Positions 13,590 through 25,333 of a stretch of DNA of 64,000 nucleotides are shown here, piece by piece. A program made the position numbers and the translations under genes. The notes beneath the pieces are model-generated. The model saw nothing but the letters and a program-made list of their open reading frames with translations, was not told the DNA's origin and ran no database searches. This stretch comes from Sphagnum magellanicum (taxonomy: Eukaryota > Streptophyta > Sphagnopsida > Sphagnales > Sphagnaceae). The stretch covers positions 19,069,390 to 19,133,389 of the forward strand of contig CM038911.1 of NCBI GenBank assembly GCA_021904315.1. Reading direction: 5' to 3'. Every line of letters starts with the position of its first letter. Positions within the stretch are counted from its first letter, which is position 1.

Positions 13590-13960
13590 AAAAAAATATT
13601 AAAGATGTAATAATATGTAAATCTTGTAAAAGAAAATTTGACATTGGAAAACCTTTTGATTTAGTTTTACGAAATCATATTATAACTAATAAACCAGATA
13701 TTAAATTTATTTTAATGTTAAATAAAATAGAAAAATGTTTAATTTCACCATGTTTAACATTTGTTCAAATGTTTCAATTATAAGGACATGGACAATATGG
13801 ATTACATGGAACTATTGTCAATTTCCTAACAAATTTTAATATTATTCAAACAATTTTACCTTATATGCCATATGAAGATCATTCAATTTTTGTCTTTTAA
13901 AAATTCTTTTTGAATACAAATCTATACACATGTCTAGTTATGTTTGACTGGACATGGTAA
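13590..13960 (+). pseudogene. Helitron N-terminal (DUF6570-like) domain remnant
   Basis: Segments read IICKSCKRKFDIGKPF, then LNKIEKCLISPCLTFVQMFQ and GQYGLHGTIVNF. They resemble the domain that precedes the Helitron replicase: a CxxC motif, then an I/LSP...F/YxQ stretch, then GxxGNxV/I. The domain's biochemical role is not established. Stops interrupt it. Confidence 0.55.
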
Positions 13961-14429
13961 TAAAAACATTATGAAAAATTTATAAAATGCTTTTGTATGT
14001 AGCTGCAAATGTTATAATAAAACCAAATTGGTCAAGTTTAATAGAACTTGCAAATGCAAGTGAAAATAATGATTGTGAAAATGACAATTTTAAACAAACT
14101 TTTGATTTCCATAGTTCAAACAAATTTGAAGAAATTATAGAAGAAGACTTTGGAAAAAGATTGGTACAAAACATATGAAATCTTACAAAAATTATTGATA
14201 ATGATTCAAAAACTCTAACAATTGTTTTAGGAGAAGGTTTTTGACCATTTGGATTATTTTGTGACTCGTATTTAGAAGAATACAATTTCCCAATGTTGTT
14301 TTTATGGCAATTCAACACCATCTTTTACATGTTCATACCAAAAGATGATACAAGCTGAATTAACAAGTGTTAATAAAAAAATTGCATATCATATAACAAA
14401 TATATTTTTCAAAAAATCAAAATTTAAAT

Positions 14430-15960
14430 ACATTCTATATTGCCTTTTACATGGATTTGTATAGGAAAAGCAAAATTATCTAATCAACTCCTCACAACTA
14501 ATAATGTTTCAAAAAATATAAATATAGACAAAATACTAAAATCTAATTTAGATTATAATGAATTAAGTTGTACTAAAACATTTCCAAATTATTTAAATTC
14601 AAAAATATGTTTTTGCAATGATTAAACAACTTGGATCACCATCTTTTATTGTAATGTTTATAATGGGTGCAAATAATTGGCCTATTTTTGTAAAAACGTT
14701 AAAAAGATTTACATATTGAACATGTTCAAAATCTTAATATAAAAAATAAATAGTTACCAAACATAAAGGACCTTATTAAGAATGACCCTATCACTTGTGT
14801 GTGTTATTATGAACATATGATGAATAGCTTTCGAATTTTAAAAAACAAACAATAATATTTTATTTGCTAAAATTAATGATGATTTTTTAAACCATAATTT
14901 AAATCCATAGGTTTAGCCCATGTCATGTATTCTTATGACTTAAAAATGCTCTTAGATATGGATTTTCTACAAATGAAAAAATTGAAATTTTCGTTGATAA
15001 AATATTTAACAACCAATCAAAGTATTCTCAACATAGAAATTCATAATAGTCAAATACATCAACACAACCAATTTGTCGATTGCAATATCCAAAACCACCA
15101 ATGAAATGTATAAATATATTATCACCTTTAAATGAAATAGACAAATCTTTCTGAAATATCTTTTCAAATTTTCCAAAAACTTGTTGATATGGGATTAGGT
15201 CTAGAAATTTCATTTCATCAATTTTTATTGAATTTACTTTTAAATGAAAGACCTATCTACTTGCTTTACAATGTAAGATAGGAACACCAACATTGTTTTT
15301 GAAATGTAAACCAAATTATATATGAACAAATGTTTTTAATATACATGTAGGACCTTTGTGGGAAGCAAATACAAATCCATAACTCATTTTAAATCCATAT
15401 GCAGTAGTAGCTTATTGCACTTTTTATTAAACAAAAATAGATAAAAATGTCACACGAGAAATGTGGATCATATTGGAAAAATGTAAGCATGAAGAAACTA
15501 AAGCATATAAACAAATAATTTTTTTTAAAAATGCATTTTAAAATGCACAACAAATGTTAATTCAACAGGTAGTACATATATGTTTATCCATCCCATAATA
15601 TCATTCAACAAGATCTTTCCAATTTATAAATATTCGTGAAGAAAATAATAGAGCATTTGTTTTATTACCACAAAAAAATTAAACAAATTATCTCCAAATT
15701 CAATAGACATCCATTATAAATCATTAATTGAAAAATATAAAACATGAAATGAATCATTAAACCATATTTGTTTAGCATAGGTTTTTGCTATATTTTATAT
15801 TAAATCATCAGAAAAATGTACACATAATATAATTATATGTTGGGTTTCATTTAATCTTCATAAAAATTCATAAAATTATTATAGAGAATTATTGCTTTTA
15901 TTTGTGCCTTTACATGGATTAAAAAATAATTTAAAAGGTCAACATCTTTCATGGAAAGAT
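14430..15960 (+). pseudogene. Helitron replicase (Helitron-like N and Rep) remnant
   Basis: The best block starts at about 14619: MIKQLGSPSFIVMF, then GANNWPIFVKTLKRF. It matches the conserved QLGxPTFFxT...W block of Helitron_like_N. Further on, PKPPMKCINILSPL is visible near 15085-15130 and a NPYAVVAYCTFYL-like segment near 15365-15430. Phrases such as YYRELLLLFVPLHG (about 15880-15920) correspond to the end of the replicase before the helicase. The two-histidine HUH motif of the nickase is not recognisable in this copy. Confidence 0.65.
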
Positions 15961-16329
15961 GTTTATTTCAATCTAAAAAATGATGTTGATTTTTAAAAAA
16001 AATTGTATATAATTTCAATATTTTAAATGACTATGGTGATGAGTGGGATAATTTACAATCACAAGTATGAAAATACACCAAAAAAATGATACAAATGGAT
16101 GGGAAAATATTATTAGTAATGAAATAGATCTTAATGCAATTAACTCAAAATTAAACATGTTTACAAATACCAAAGAAGTCAAATTATATGATTTAACATA
16201 TGAATATTCATCAACATTAAAAATTTTAAAATAAAATAAAATAAAATAAAATTTATAAAAAAAAAAAAAACACCATTTCATGCTCTTTTCAACAAGTGGA
16301 TGAACGCATTCCATATGAAGAATTCTTGA

Positions 16330-17800
16330 CAAATATGAATTTTTTTAATGATGAACAACAACTCATTGTAAATGATATTATATGAAAAACAAAAATATCC
16401 TTCGAAACCTTTACACATGTTTTTAGCAAGAGGTGCATGAACAAGAAAAACTTTTACATTAATGTGTATCATAAAAAACATGTTAAAATATTATTATAAA
16501 AACATTCCAAATGATAACTCTTTAAAATCAAAAGTCATGAAATTAGCATATATTGGAAAATTTGCATTGAACATTAATGGTAACCATTCATTCAACACTT
16601 ACAATTCTTTTAAACAAAAATTTCAATGAACTCAAAACATTAAATGATGAAAAACATGATAGTTTAATAAAAAATTATGACCAATTACATTTATTAGTCA
16701 TAGATGAAATTTCATTAGTTGACAATAGAATGTTATCATTTATTGATTGTGGATTACAAATAATAAAGCAAGTTCATAACCAATTTATGGGTGGTTTTGA
16801 TATAATAATGATTGGTCATTTTTATCAAGCGCTTTTGGTTTGAGATTCATGGATTTTTTCATCCGAAAAGATTGGATTCAGTATTTTAGCAACAAATTTT
16901 TGGCATAAAAATGTAAAATGTTACAAATTACACAAAATTATGAAACAAAATGATGTTCATTTTATTAACATTTAAAATAGGCTTCAAATTGCTTCACAAA
17001 CAAATGAAGACATACATTTTATGAATAATTTATGTTTAAGACCACCACCAATGGATAACACATTATCACATTTATTTTACACAAACCTTAAAACCATTGC
17101 CCATAACAAAATTGTATATGACAAAACACTTGGTAAAACATTTAAATTTTTCGCAAAAGGTATCCATTTTGAAACATGTCCTCATTTCAAATTGTCAATA
17201 TTACCATCTCACACTAGAGGCCTCCATCATGAATTATTGCTTAAAAAAACTATATAAGTGGAATGGTGTGCTAGCAATTATGCAACATTAAATGGTCTTG
17301 TTAATGGTGCAAATGGCACCTTTCAAGATTATATAGAAAATAATTTAAAACCATTGATTTGGATACATTTCCATAATCCACAAATTTGAATAATTACATG
17401 AAGAAAAAACTCTCACATTTACGAACAATTCCTTATAATTGATAAAAAAAAAATGGACACCAATAGAACAAAAAATCATAGAAATACAAATTGGTAATAA
17501 TCATTCTCACATTATCACAATAATTCAATTTCCCATCTAATTAGCTGTAACATGCACTATTCATCAAGCACAAGCTTTAACTCTTGATCATGTTGCATTT
17601 GATTCAACTGGCATAACAAAACATGGTTTAACATATATTGCATTATCTTGAGTCCATTCTAAAAAACATTTATATTTACTTTTTCCATTGTCAAACAAGA
17701 ATTTTCACGTAGATATTTTAATACATGAAGAAATGCATCGTTTAAAAACAACTGCACAATGCAAAAGAACAATTGTTTCTTTAAAATCCTATCGTAAATT
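16330..17800 (+). pseudogene. PIF1-type DNA helicase remnant of the Helentron-like element
   Basis: The module starts with an LNDEQQLIVNDI-like segment (about 16350). The Walker A region near 16430 is worn. Walker B with its flank is clear at about 16690-16730 (LLVIDEISLVDNRMLSFID), followed by KQVHNQFMGGFDIIMIG and FYQA. The stretch NNLCLRPPPMDN and on to SHTRGLHHELLLKK (17021-17257) follows. The C-terminal motif is TIHQAQALTLDHVAFD (about 17550-17610), then HGLTYIALS. PIF1 helicases unwind DNA 5' to 3', and in Helitrons they act together with the nickase. The reading frame is repeatedly broken. Confidence 0.85.
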
Positions 17801-17804
17801 TTTT

Positions 17805-18440
17805 ATTATCATACAATCTTTAAATACTCGTTTTTAAAAATTACATTTTCAAGACATTCTTAATGATCCAAATCTATTTGCATCACATATTCTTTGTTTA
17901 AATGAAACAAAAATACAAAACATTTAAACACATCAAGAAATTTATAATGTTATTTTAAATGAATTCAAAATTCTTTCATGTTATGACCAACATGGCACAA
18001 TGATACTCTACAATACAAATATGTTTTATCCCATACGATTTCAAAAACAAATTTAGGCGATAATATTTCTCATTGTGTTTTTTCAATGAAAACACACGAC
18101 AAGCTTTACATATAATTGCAATTTACAAACCACCACAAATGAACACAATTTTTTTTCATTTCCATTTTAGAAAACATAGTTACAAAAATTCCAACAAACT
18201 GTTCAACCATAATAAATTGAAGATTTTATCATAAACATGTTGACAAATACAATTGAATCATCAACATTAAAACACAACACATTAATACCCATAATTTTCA
18301 TATTAAATTTATAAAAAACACAACACCTAATAATACACAAATCGACCATATATGGACTAATGCCCTGACAAATGATTGTCATTTTAAATCAACACAAATT
18401 TATTGGACATATCATAACCCTATATACTTTGCATTTCAAA
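17805..18440 (+). pseudogene. AP-endonuclease-like (EEP) domain fused after the helicase
   Basis: Directly after the helicase, in the same frame and only about ten residues on, the translation gives SLNTR, then ILNDPNLFASHILCLNETKI. The catalytic-Glu motif is seen as LCLNETK. Later come IIAIYKPPQMN, an EDFIINML segment in the place of GDFN, QIDHIWTN (the DH motif), and YWTYHNPIYFAF (the SDH region). These are the ordered motifs of the endonuclease-exonuclease-phosphatase fold used by non-LTR retrotransposons and Helentrons. It is pseudogenised like the rest of the element. Confidence 0.75.
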
Positions 18441-18460
18441 TTATTTAACCATATTTTTCA

Positions 18461-18849
18461 ATTTATTATACCATCCATTAATGAACAAAGTTCAAACAAA
18501 AAATAGATTCCAAACCAAATAAAAATTACTAAATTTTTTTAACTCTTTAAATAAATATGTGCAATGGATATAAAAATTTCCCATCCATTATTAAATTGAT
18601 TTTCATCAAAATGTCTACAAAAATATCAATTTCCTTTTCCATTATTTTGAATTTTTCTATTGGTAGGGTCTGCATGTCACATGGCGCCTTGTTTCTTTTA
18701 TGAATTTTAGTGTGTATCTCAAAGTGGTGATTCATCCCTAGGAAGATTTAGCCAGAATAAAATAAAATTTGAATCATCTTCCTATAATTTTTGGCTATGC
18801 AGTGAAAACCAGATGTAGTACTAAATATGGTGATTGTAATTTTATTTTT
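18461..18849. other. Spacer between transposon fossil and HD2 promoter
   Basis: No gene or clear repeat was recognised. The 3' terminus of the Helentron-like element should lie in or near this stretch, but no terminal hairpin could be assigned with confidence. Confidence 0.5.
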
Positions 18850-19513
18850 TGGTTCCCTCATTTCTGGCGACTGAAAACCTCCAAAATCGCTTCTTTTTCC
18901 AAATTTTTAATTTTCGCTTTTGGGCGAAATTTCGCCAGTTGAAAGGAAAAAAAGGCTGGAGTAGCAGCAACAATAGCCAAGGGGTGGGGTTTCGTTTTAA
19001 GTTCTATAGCCAGCTCGCCAAAACAACGGTTTATATATTCTTCGGAATCAAGTCGGCAAGAGCCTTGGCAAAACTAACTCGCCGGTCACAGGTTCGAAAC
19101 TCAAATTTATTCATTATTTATTTATTTATTTGTTTATTTATTTTTAAAAACCCTGCAAAACTCCCGTTTCTTCATTTGAATTCCGTTCCTATTGGAGGGA
19201 ACAGGGGACCCGGGAAAACGCAGGGCGCGGGGAGGGCGGCCGGGCGGGGCTGGGTGCGCGGCGGCCGCCCCACAAAGCGCCTTCGTGAAAGCGTTGAAGC
19301 TGCTGCTCTTGGTTGAAAGGTTTAGGGTTTCGCGTGTCCGAAAGAAGGGTTTTTCTGCCGTGCGTTTCCCTCGTTTCAGTCTGCTGCGGAGATTTTGCGA
19401 AAATCTGCTCGAGGTCGGAGTTCTGCCGTAAGTAGGAGCACAGGCGCAAGGGAAGAAGCGCATCTTACTAGTTCCAACGATTTGGAACCGTTTAGACAAC
19501 ATCGTGTGCGGTG
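18850..19513 (+). promoter_or_regulatory. HD2 promoter and 5' leader region
   Basis: Composition changes here from AT-rich to a strongly GC-rich block at about 19200-19280 just ahead of the HD2 start. A TATA-like word (ttatatatt) sits at 19031-19039. A telo-box (TAGGGTTT on the plus strand, 19323-19330) lies in the probable leader. Telo-boxes are common near genes for ribosomal and nucleolar proteins, which fits a nucleolar HD2. The transcription start is not defined by sequence alone. Confidence 0.45.
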
Positions 19514-22500
19514 ATGGAGTTTTGGGGTATGTACTGTTTGTTGTCGTTTTTGTCGTCGTCGTTTTCCAGGGTTTTTGAGCTGGTTTTTACCGTGAGACTT
19601 TCAAGCTCCTCGGTCTTGCAAGTCTTTTTAGGGTCTTTTTTTTCCCTCCTGTTCTTTCAAATCTCATTTGCAGGTTTTATTCGATTTGCATCTCCCGTTC
19701 TTTTTAAAACGTAATGAAATTATGTCTCTCTTTTTCCCCTCACAGTTCTAACTGGTTCTCTTTAATGCTAGCGCAGGTTTTGTGTCTTTGAATGCTCGTA
19801 TTTTTTTCTTTCGGTTTTAAGGCTTCTTCATAGAACATTTTTTTTTTTCACCACGCTCTCGACCGCAATTGTTTGGTTTTTCCTCTGGCAGGTATTGAGA
19901 TTCCAGCAGGGAAGCCCGTAACATGTGTTCCAGGAGAGGGAATGTATCTCCATGTCTCCCAGGTGCTGCTAGACCTTATTCAGTCTTCGTCTTTTTGAGC
20001 ATTTCTTTCAGAACTATGTTGTACGTTGGCTTCTTCAGTACAGTTTCTTTTTTTCATTCTCCGGGTGGGTGTCCATGAAATGTCAATTCATTGCTAATTC
20101 AAGTTTCTTTTTTGCACCTACAGGCTGCATTGGGAGAAGGGAAAGGGAAGTCAGAGGGAAGCAATAAAGCAGTGTTGAGTGTCGAAGTTGATGCAACCAA
20201 AGTAGTTCTAGGGACTCTCTACCAGGGAAAGTGTGATCAAATTTCTCTGGATTTGGTCTTTGACAGAGACTTCGTTGTCTCACACACTGGCTCTTCTGTC
20301 AGCCTGTACCTTTGTGGTTACCGAACTGAGGCACCGCAAGATGAATATCCTTTTTCCATACCTTTTTAACAGCGGATTTCACAATTATGCTTTGAAAACT
20401 GTAGTTAAAAGCCTAGTTGCTGCTGGAAACTGGATTGAAATGCTCCTTAAACCTCAGCTCCATATTATCTATTATACATTTCAATGATTCCTTGACTTAA
20501 GTGTTTTTTGGACTCATCACATTTGACTCAGAGGAAGGTGGGTTCTGGGTCTTGAATCTGTTTGATTTTGTGAACTGATGATGCCTTGGTTTCAATGCTG
20601 TTTTGTTCATTTGTGATTGATGCCAGAATGGGTTGTTTGGTGACATGCTTCAATGCATTGATCACTATGGGGTCAATGAAGTGATGCCTGAATGGTGTTG
20701 TATGTTCAAGGAATTTGGATGATTTTGAGGTTTCTGAATGTGTTAATGGTTTGTAGATGTTTAAATTCCATTTGCCACCATGGTTTCTGATTATTCTCTT
20801 TGTTAAAAATCCAGGCATGACTGATGAGGATGAAGATGAGGATGAGGAGGAGCCTGTCCAACCAGCTGTTCCCCTCATCAAGGCAAATGGTGATGCCCAA
20901 GGTAGATCAAAATGAACCTTCTTCTCTCCTGGAGTCCAGCCATTGAGTCATCCCTGGCTGAGAATATATTTGGGGATGGGAACACACCTGAATTGGATCT
21001 GGTCTCTCCTCTTTTGTGGGCATGTTTGAAGGAGTTGTTATTGCAAGGATAAGGACATCATGTGGATTGACTGGTATAGTAGTCCAGTATTCATCTCAAG
21101 CAGTACCTCAGCTACAATGGTCTTGGCACTGTTTGGCAGGAGGAAAGAAGGCAGTCAAGCCAGAGACAGCCAAGTCAGTCATCACTCCAGAAGCTGCTGC
21201 AGCAGCAGGCAAGGCAGCAGCAGCTCCAGTTCTGAAGAAGCTTGAGCAACAACAGACGAAGCCTAAAGGTCCTGTGCCTGTTCTAGCTGAGGATGATGAA
21301 GATGAAGAAGATGATGAGGATGATGAGGAGGATGAGGATGATGATGAGGTTGGTTTTGGTTGACTGCTCTTGAACCTGAGAAATTTTGTTTTCAGAAATT
21401 CCTAATTGATGAGGATGCTTATCAAGGGTGATGAGGTTTTTCTCTTGTAATTGATGGCTGCATGAGATTGCATTTTGAAAGAAGACTGTTTTCTACTCTT
21501 TTTTTCAATTTTTCACTTGGAAACATTTCTCCTTGACATTTATTAAATGAGCTACTCTTGGCTGGTCCACTGCTGGAGCTCTCCTCCTGATTGAGTCTCC
21601 GTCTGGATGACTCCCTCTTCTATGTCCTTGTCTCTTCAACACAGCCATGCTGACTGTTGACAGTTATCCCAGTTAGATGTTTGAGAAGCAGTAGACCTAC
21701 AACTGGAAACATAAGTCCTTGGTACAGAAGGAGAACCAAGGACTTATTTGGTTCTCCACGGGGACAGCCTTGCTCCAATTTCAAGACTTGTGGTTGCAGT
21801 GATGTTTGCCCTTTACTTTTGAGTTTAGGGTACAGTGGAGGCATAGTCATGTGACTATAATAGTCAGAACCTTTTTTGACCTGATGAGCTTATTGTTTAT
21901 GGCATGAAAAATCAAGGATGAAGAGCCCAATGTGGGTCCGTTTGTGATGGACATGGACTCTGATTCTGATGACGAGGAATTTGATGAGGTGCGCTGAAAT
22001 TATGTTTCATCCCGAATGGGGTTCTCTGTAAATATGCTGCTAGGTTTTCCATGAGCTAGTGTTGGGACCATAAATAGAATGAAGCTTGCCCTCCCAAGTT
22101 TGTAGCAGCATGAATGTGGGTACTATTGACCTTTCTTCTTAGGTATGTCATTTGAGTTGTACCTGGAATCATGATTGATTTTTCCTGTTGCTTTTAGAAA
22201 TGCAACAGAAACTCTGGATACAGATTTTGTATATTGGTTTACCTGAATTTTTGGGTAGATTATTATACACTTATCTACACCCACAGTTGGGAGTTGATAA
22301 AGTTAGTGGTTGGTCTTGGCAGCTTATCACTGCTATTTGTGATGAAGATGATGAACTGACAGTTTCAGAGCTGCTCTCAGAAGATTGTGAAGAATTTTAT
22401 TGTTGTGTGGATATTCCAACCGTTGTTGTGGTCATTTCTCTGCAATCTCATGGAAATGTAGAACTTGTCCATGAGGTACAGCAGAAATCACATGAAGACA

Positions 22501-23821
22501 AGTGTGGAATTTTAGAGAATAGATTATGGAGATGAGATTGAACACTGATGATGAATGCGAGTATTGGAAAGTAGTCTTGTCTCAACTCACTTTTTCTGGA
22601 TTGTCCTTTGTTTTGGGGGTGCAGTTGGATGAAGATGAGTTTGATGAAGATGATGAGGACGATGAGGATGATGAAAATGATGAGGAAGATGAGGAGGACG
22701 ATGAGGATGAGTTGGAATTGGAACCAGCCAAGGTCTTGTACCACCTTGATCCAATGAATGTGGGATTATGCCCCTGTGGCTACAGCGCATTCTACATCTG
22801 AGACAATTATTATGAAGTTGATGGTTTCTCTGTCATTGCTGAGTTTGGCTCTGTTTTGCAGTTAGGTGCAAAGAGACCTGCAGCAGGTTTGCCTAAGGTT
22901 GTGGACAAGAAGGCAAAAACTGAAACCCCAAACAAGCCAGGTCACCCTTGTTTTCCTTATTTCTGTCTCCAGATTGTCAAAGTGTCTTTTGAAAAAATTT
23001 CATGTCCCAAAGGTGATTTGATACCTTACCCTCTGATCTGAATGTTTCAGAGACTGAGAATGCTTGACTCTATGCAGCCTCAGTGGTGAAGAAGGCAAAG
23101 GAGGCTGCTACTCCAGTGGCGAAAACTCCAAAGAAGGAAGTGGCTAAGACCGCAAGGAAAGAAGAGATAACCCCCAAGGAGAAGAATGCAAAGACTCCAT
23201 CTGATAAGGTATCATGGGTCTTGTCAGACTTTCAATCAGCATTGTCTGCAACTGAATCAGCTGTCACATTCTCAGTCAATAAGTGGTATCTGCTAGAATT
23301 TAGTCCAATACAATGATAAAAGGATGACATGGTAGAGGTCTGGACGGGCTGTAGCACTCAATGCAGAAAAGAGAACTGCTTTTTGTGAGAATCCTGTGCC
23401 TGAAGTTTTCTTTACCCTGTTTGGCAGACCCCAAAAGGTGCTGTAGGGGCAACCCCTACAGCAACACCAGCATCAACAAAGAAGCTTGGTGAATACAAAT
23501 GCAAGGATTGTGAGAAGTAAGTATCCAATCTGCCGGTTTGCAGGAAGCATCCATATGCTCAACACTATCATGCCTATGGTGTAGTACAAATGCATTTTGT
23601 AATGGAAATGTTGACTTGTATCTCCCTATGAAATGTTTGTTGTTGAGGAACCACTCAAAGTTTGGTTTCTCAAGCGGTAGTTATATTGCTTTCCTCTATA
23701 TTACTGTTTGGTTGACGCATAGAGATTGCAGGCCTGTTGCTGAAAGGTTTTGTCATTGTCCAGGAATTTTGTGACGGAGACAGCATTGACCCAACACAGT
23801 GCTGCCAAACACAAGAAATAG
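19514..23821 (+). CDS. HD2-type histone deacetylase (nucleolar, plant-specific), 12 exons
   Basis: Exons: 19514-19526, 19892-19962, 20124-20344, 20521-20537, 20815-20901, 21140-21348, 21917-21988, 22625-22732, 22862-22940, 23078-23208, 23428-23516, 23764-23821. The spliced product is 384 residues. It opens with the family signature MEFWG and continues IEIPAGKPVTCVPGEG; His25 and Asp71 match the proposed catalytic His25 and Asp69 of HD2A. Residues 1-108 form the nucleoplasmin-like N-domain. Acidic D/E tracts follow (about 110-120 and 187-266), then a Lys/Ala/Pro-rich basic tail (about 269-355). A C-terminal C2H2 zinc finger uses Cys361, Cys364, His377 and His382. Family members repress transcription, including rRNA genes. 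Angiosperm HD2s are usually about 250-300 residues, so this one is long, mainly in the acidic region. Eleven introns hold phase throughout. Ten are GT-AG and one, 20345-20520, is AT-AC. Alternative splicing of the acidic exons is possible. Confidence 0.93.
20345..20520 (+). other. U12-type AT-AC intron in the HD2 gene
   Basis: Exon 3 cannot be continued by any nearby GT donor, but the intron starts with ATATCCTTTTT, the U12 5' splice-site consensus. TTCCTTGAC, a perfect U12 branch-site match, lies at 20488-20496. The 3' end is AC at 20519-20520, about 24 nt past the branch adenosine. Splicing joins GA to A and gives ...PQDEFDSEEG, the acidic segment expected after the HD2 N-domain. The next exon is a 17-nt microexon (20521-20537) with a GT donor. 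An AC at 20512-20513 is nearer the branch point but shifts the frame. Confidence 0.85.
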
Positions 23822-25330
23822 GTGCTGGAGGGAGATAGTCTTCAGTGTTCACCATTTGACTAAAACTGAATTTTTATGGATAGTTATCACAAATCTCCTT
23901 TGTTATCTTTCCATGTTTTTCTAGGCAAAGGGTTGGTTACAATATGGTCAATGACTTTTTTTTGATAAAAGTAGTAGTCTGAAAGGCTTGTGAACTGTTT
24001 GAGACAAAGTGAGGAAGAAAATTGGTGGAGGTGTAGTACCAAGTAGAGAACCTTTGAGGTTGTGTCACAGGCATAAATGAAATGGCCTAGAACAGGGATT
24101 AGTGTTTCAAATAGATGATGATATGGTCGGGCCCTTTTTTTGGGGGGGGGGGGGGGGTGGGTTTATTGCTTTGATGATCTGTTTCATCTGTGAGAATGAA
24201 AATGTGGAATGTCATTTCCACTTGCAAATTATTGGCAAGGAAAGAAATGACAATGCGGCGCTTTCCTAAACTGGCTGGAGCTTTCTGAACTAGCTCTACT
24301 GTACACTCAACTGCTTGATAGTAGCTCTATTGGGTTTTGTGGTTAGTTTTGAATGCAAAAAGTGTAACCTGATATAACCTCTTGAGTATCTGCAGGAAGT
24401 TGTTTGGTTATTAGATGGAATGAGCATGGTGCATTGAAGGCCAGAATTCCATCTCTCTTCATATCACTGGTTGAGAAGAAAAAGAGCACTAAATGGTTGT
24501 CATCCCTTTTCTGGTAATTGAGGTTTGAACCCAAGAAACCCTGAGGGATTGAGCCCAAGCAGCAGCCAAGTTGAACAAGTGAGATTGGCCATCTTGTCTC
24601 AATGTTGTCTCTCCATGCTTGAAGTCTTTTTAATAAATTGTTCCAGAAGTTTGAACACCTATTGATGGAGGCACTGAAATTGATAAGAGGCACAGAATTT
24701 GACAACTTTGTTAAGGGCTTGTTGGTTTCTGGATTCAAAGAATCATTGAATTGTCATTTCACTTGGAAATAGATTCAGTTTTGAATGTGGGAAATGATTA
24801 GCTACAGAACTTGAACTTGAACTCAACTGAAAATTGTTTCATGATCACTTGTCATTCATCCTTCTTCATGGTGCACCAGTGGGTGGTGTGATTTATTGTG
24901 GCCTAAAGAGGGTGGAAGTTGGGGTAATAAAGCAACAATGAAGAATGATTGCAATCTGACAATAAAATGTATATTGGAGACCCCTTTTTACCACTAAATG
25001 TACATACAAAACTAAAAGCCCAAGTTGACTAAGAAAAACTGGAATGATTCAAGGTTGCATTACGTAAGAAGTGTAACAATTGCAAAAGGCACAAGTCATG
25101 CAAGTGTTAGATTTTGTCAAGGGCAACTGAGATCATTTTGAGAATAGCCTATTATTGTTAGGGAGTGCACTCCAAAAAAAAAAGAAAAAGAAAAAGAAAA
25201 AAAACTTTTAGAAGGAGACCTACTTTAATTGGCCAATCGTCAATTTTTTTTTTGCAACATTTGGCCAACATGATTTATAGTGCACCCTTCGATCTAAGGC
25301 ATTAGATGTAGTGCACCCTATAGTTAGATG
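23822..25330. other. HD2 3' UTR and downstream spacer
   Basis: Moderate GC near the gene falls off downstream. A run of 16 G residues lies at 24142-24157. The poly(A) site cannot be fixed; AATAAA-like words occur only farther on, for example near 24960. A 131-codon frame on the minus strand at 24343-24738 has no recognisable domain and was not called. Confidence 0.5.
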
Positions 25331-25333
25331 TTT

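Larger units (their letters stand above)
13500..18460 (+). mobile_element. Decayed Helentron/Helitron2-like rolling-circle transposon
   Basis: Four protein modules occur in the order expected for a Helitron-superfamily protein: an N-terminal Helitron-associated domain (about 13.6-13.96 kb), Helitron-like replicase segments (14.4-15.95 kb), a PIF1-type helicase (16.33-17.8 kb), and an AP-endonuclease-like domain (17.8-18.44 kb). The C-terminal endonuclease is the hallmark of Helentrons, whereas typical angiosperm Helitrons carry RPA-like genes instead. The coding region is broken by many stops and frameshifts, more than twenty by eye, so the copy is dead. Termini were not found; Helentrons usually have short subterminal inverted repeats and insert between T residues. 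These elements move as DNA by a rolling-circle mechanism and may supply activity to short non-autonomous relatives. Confidence 0.8.

Noticed and set aside
19091-19100. RNA polymerase III B-box-like GGTTCGAAAC in the HD2 upstream region
   Set aside because: No foldable tRNA surrounds it and the A-box-like word is too close. It could be a SINE trace, but the evidence is too thin.
19134-19502. Overlapping frames on both strands in the GC-rich HD2 leader
   Set aside because: They are a consequence of high GC with few stop codons. Arg/Gly/Pro-rich translations have no family match.
22188-22535. 115-codon frame inside the HD2 gene
   Set aside because: It lies in the intron between the exons ending at 21988 and starting at 22625. 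It has no family match and is not needed to keep the HD2 frame.
24343-24738. 131-codon minus-strand frame downstream of HD2
   Set aside because: No domain, no conserved pattern and no promoter or splice context. It is likely chance.
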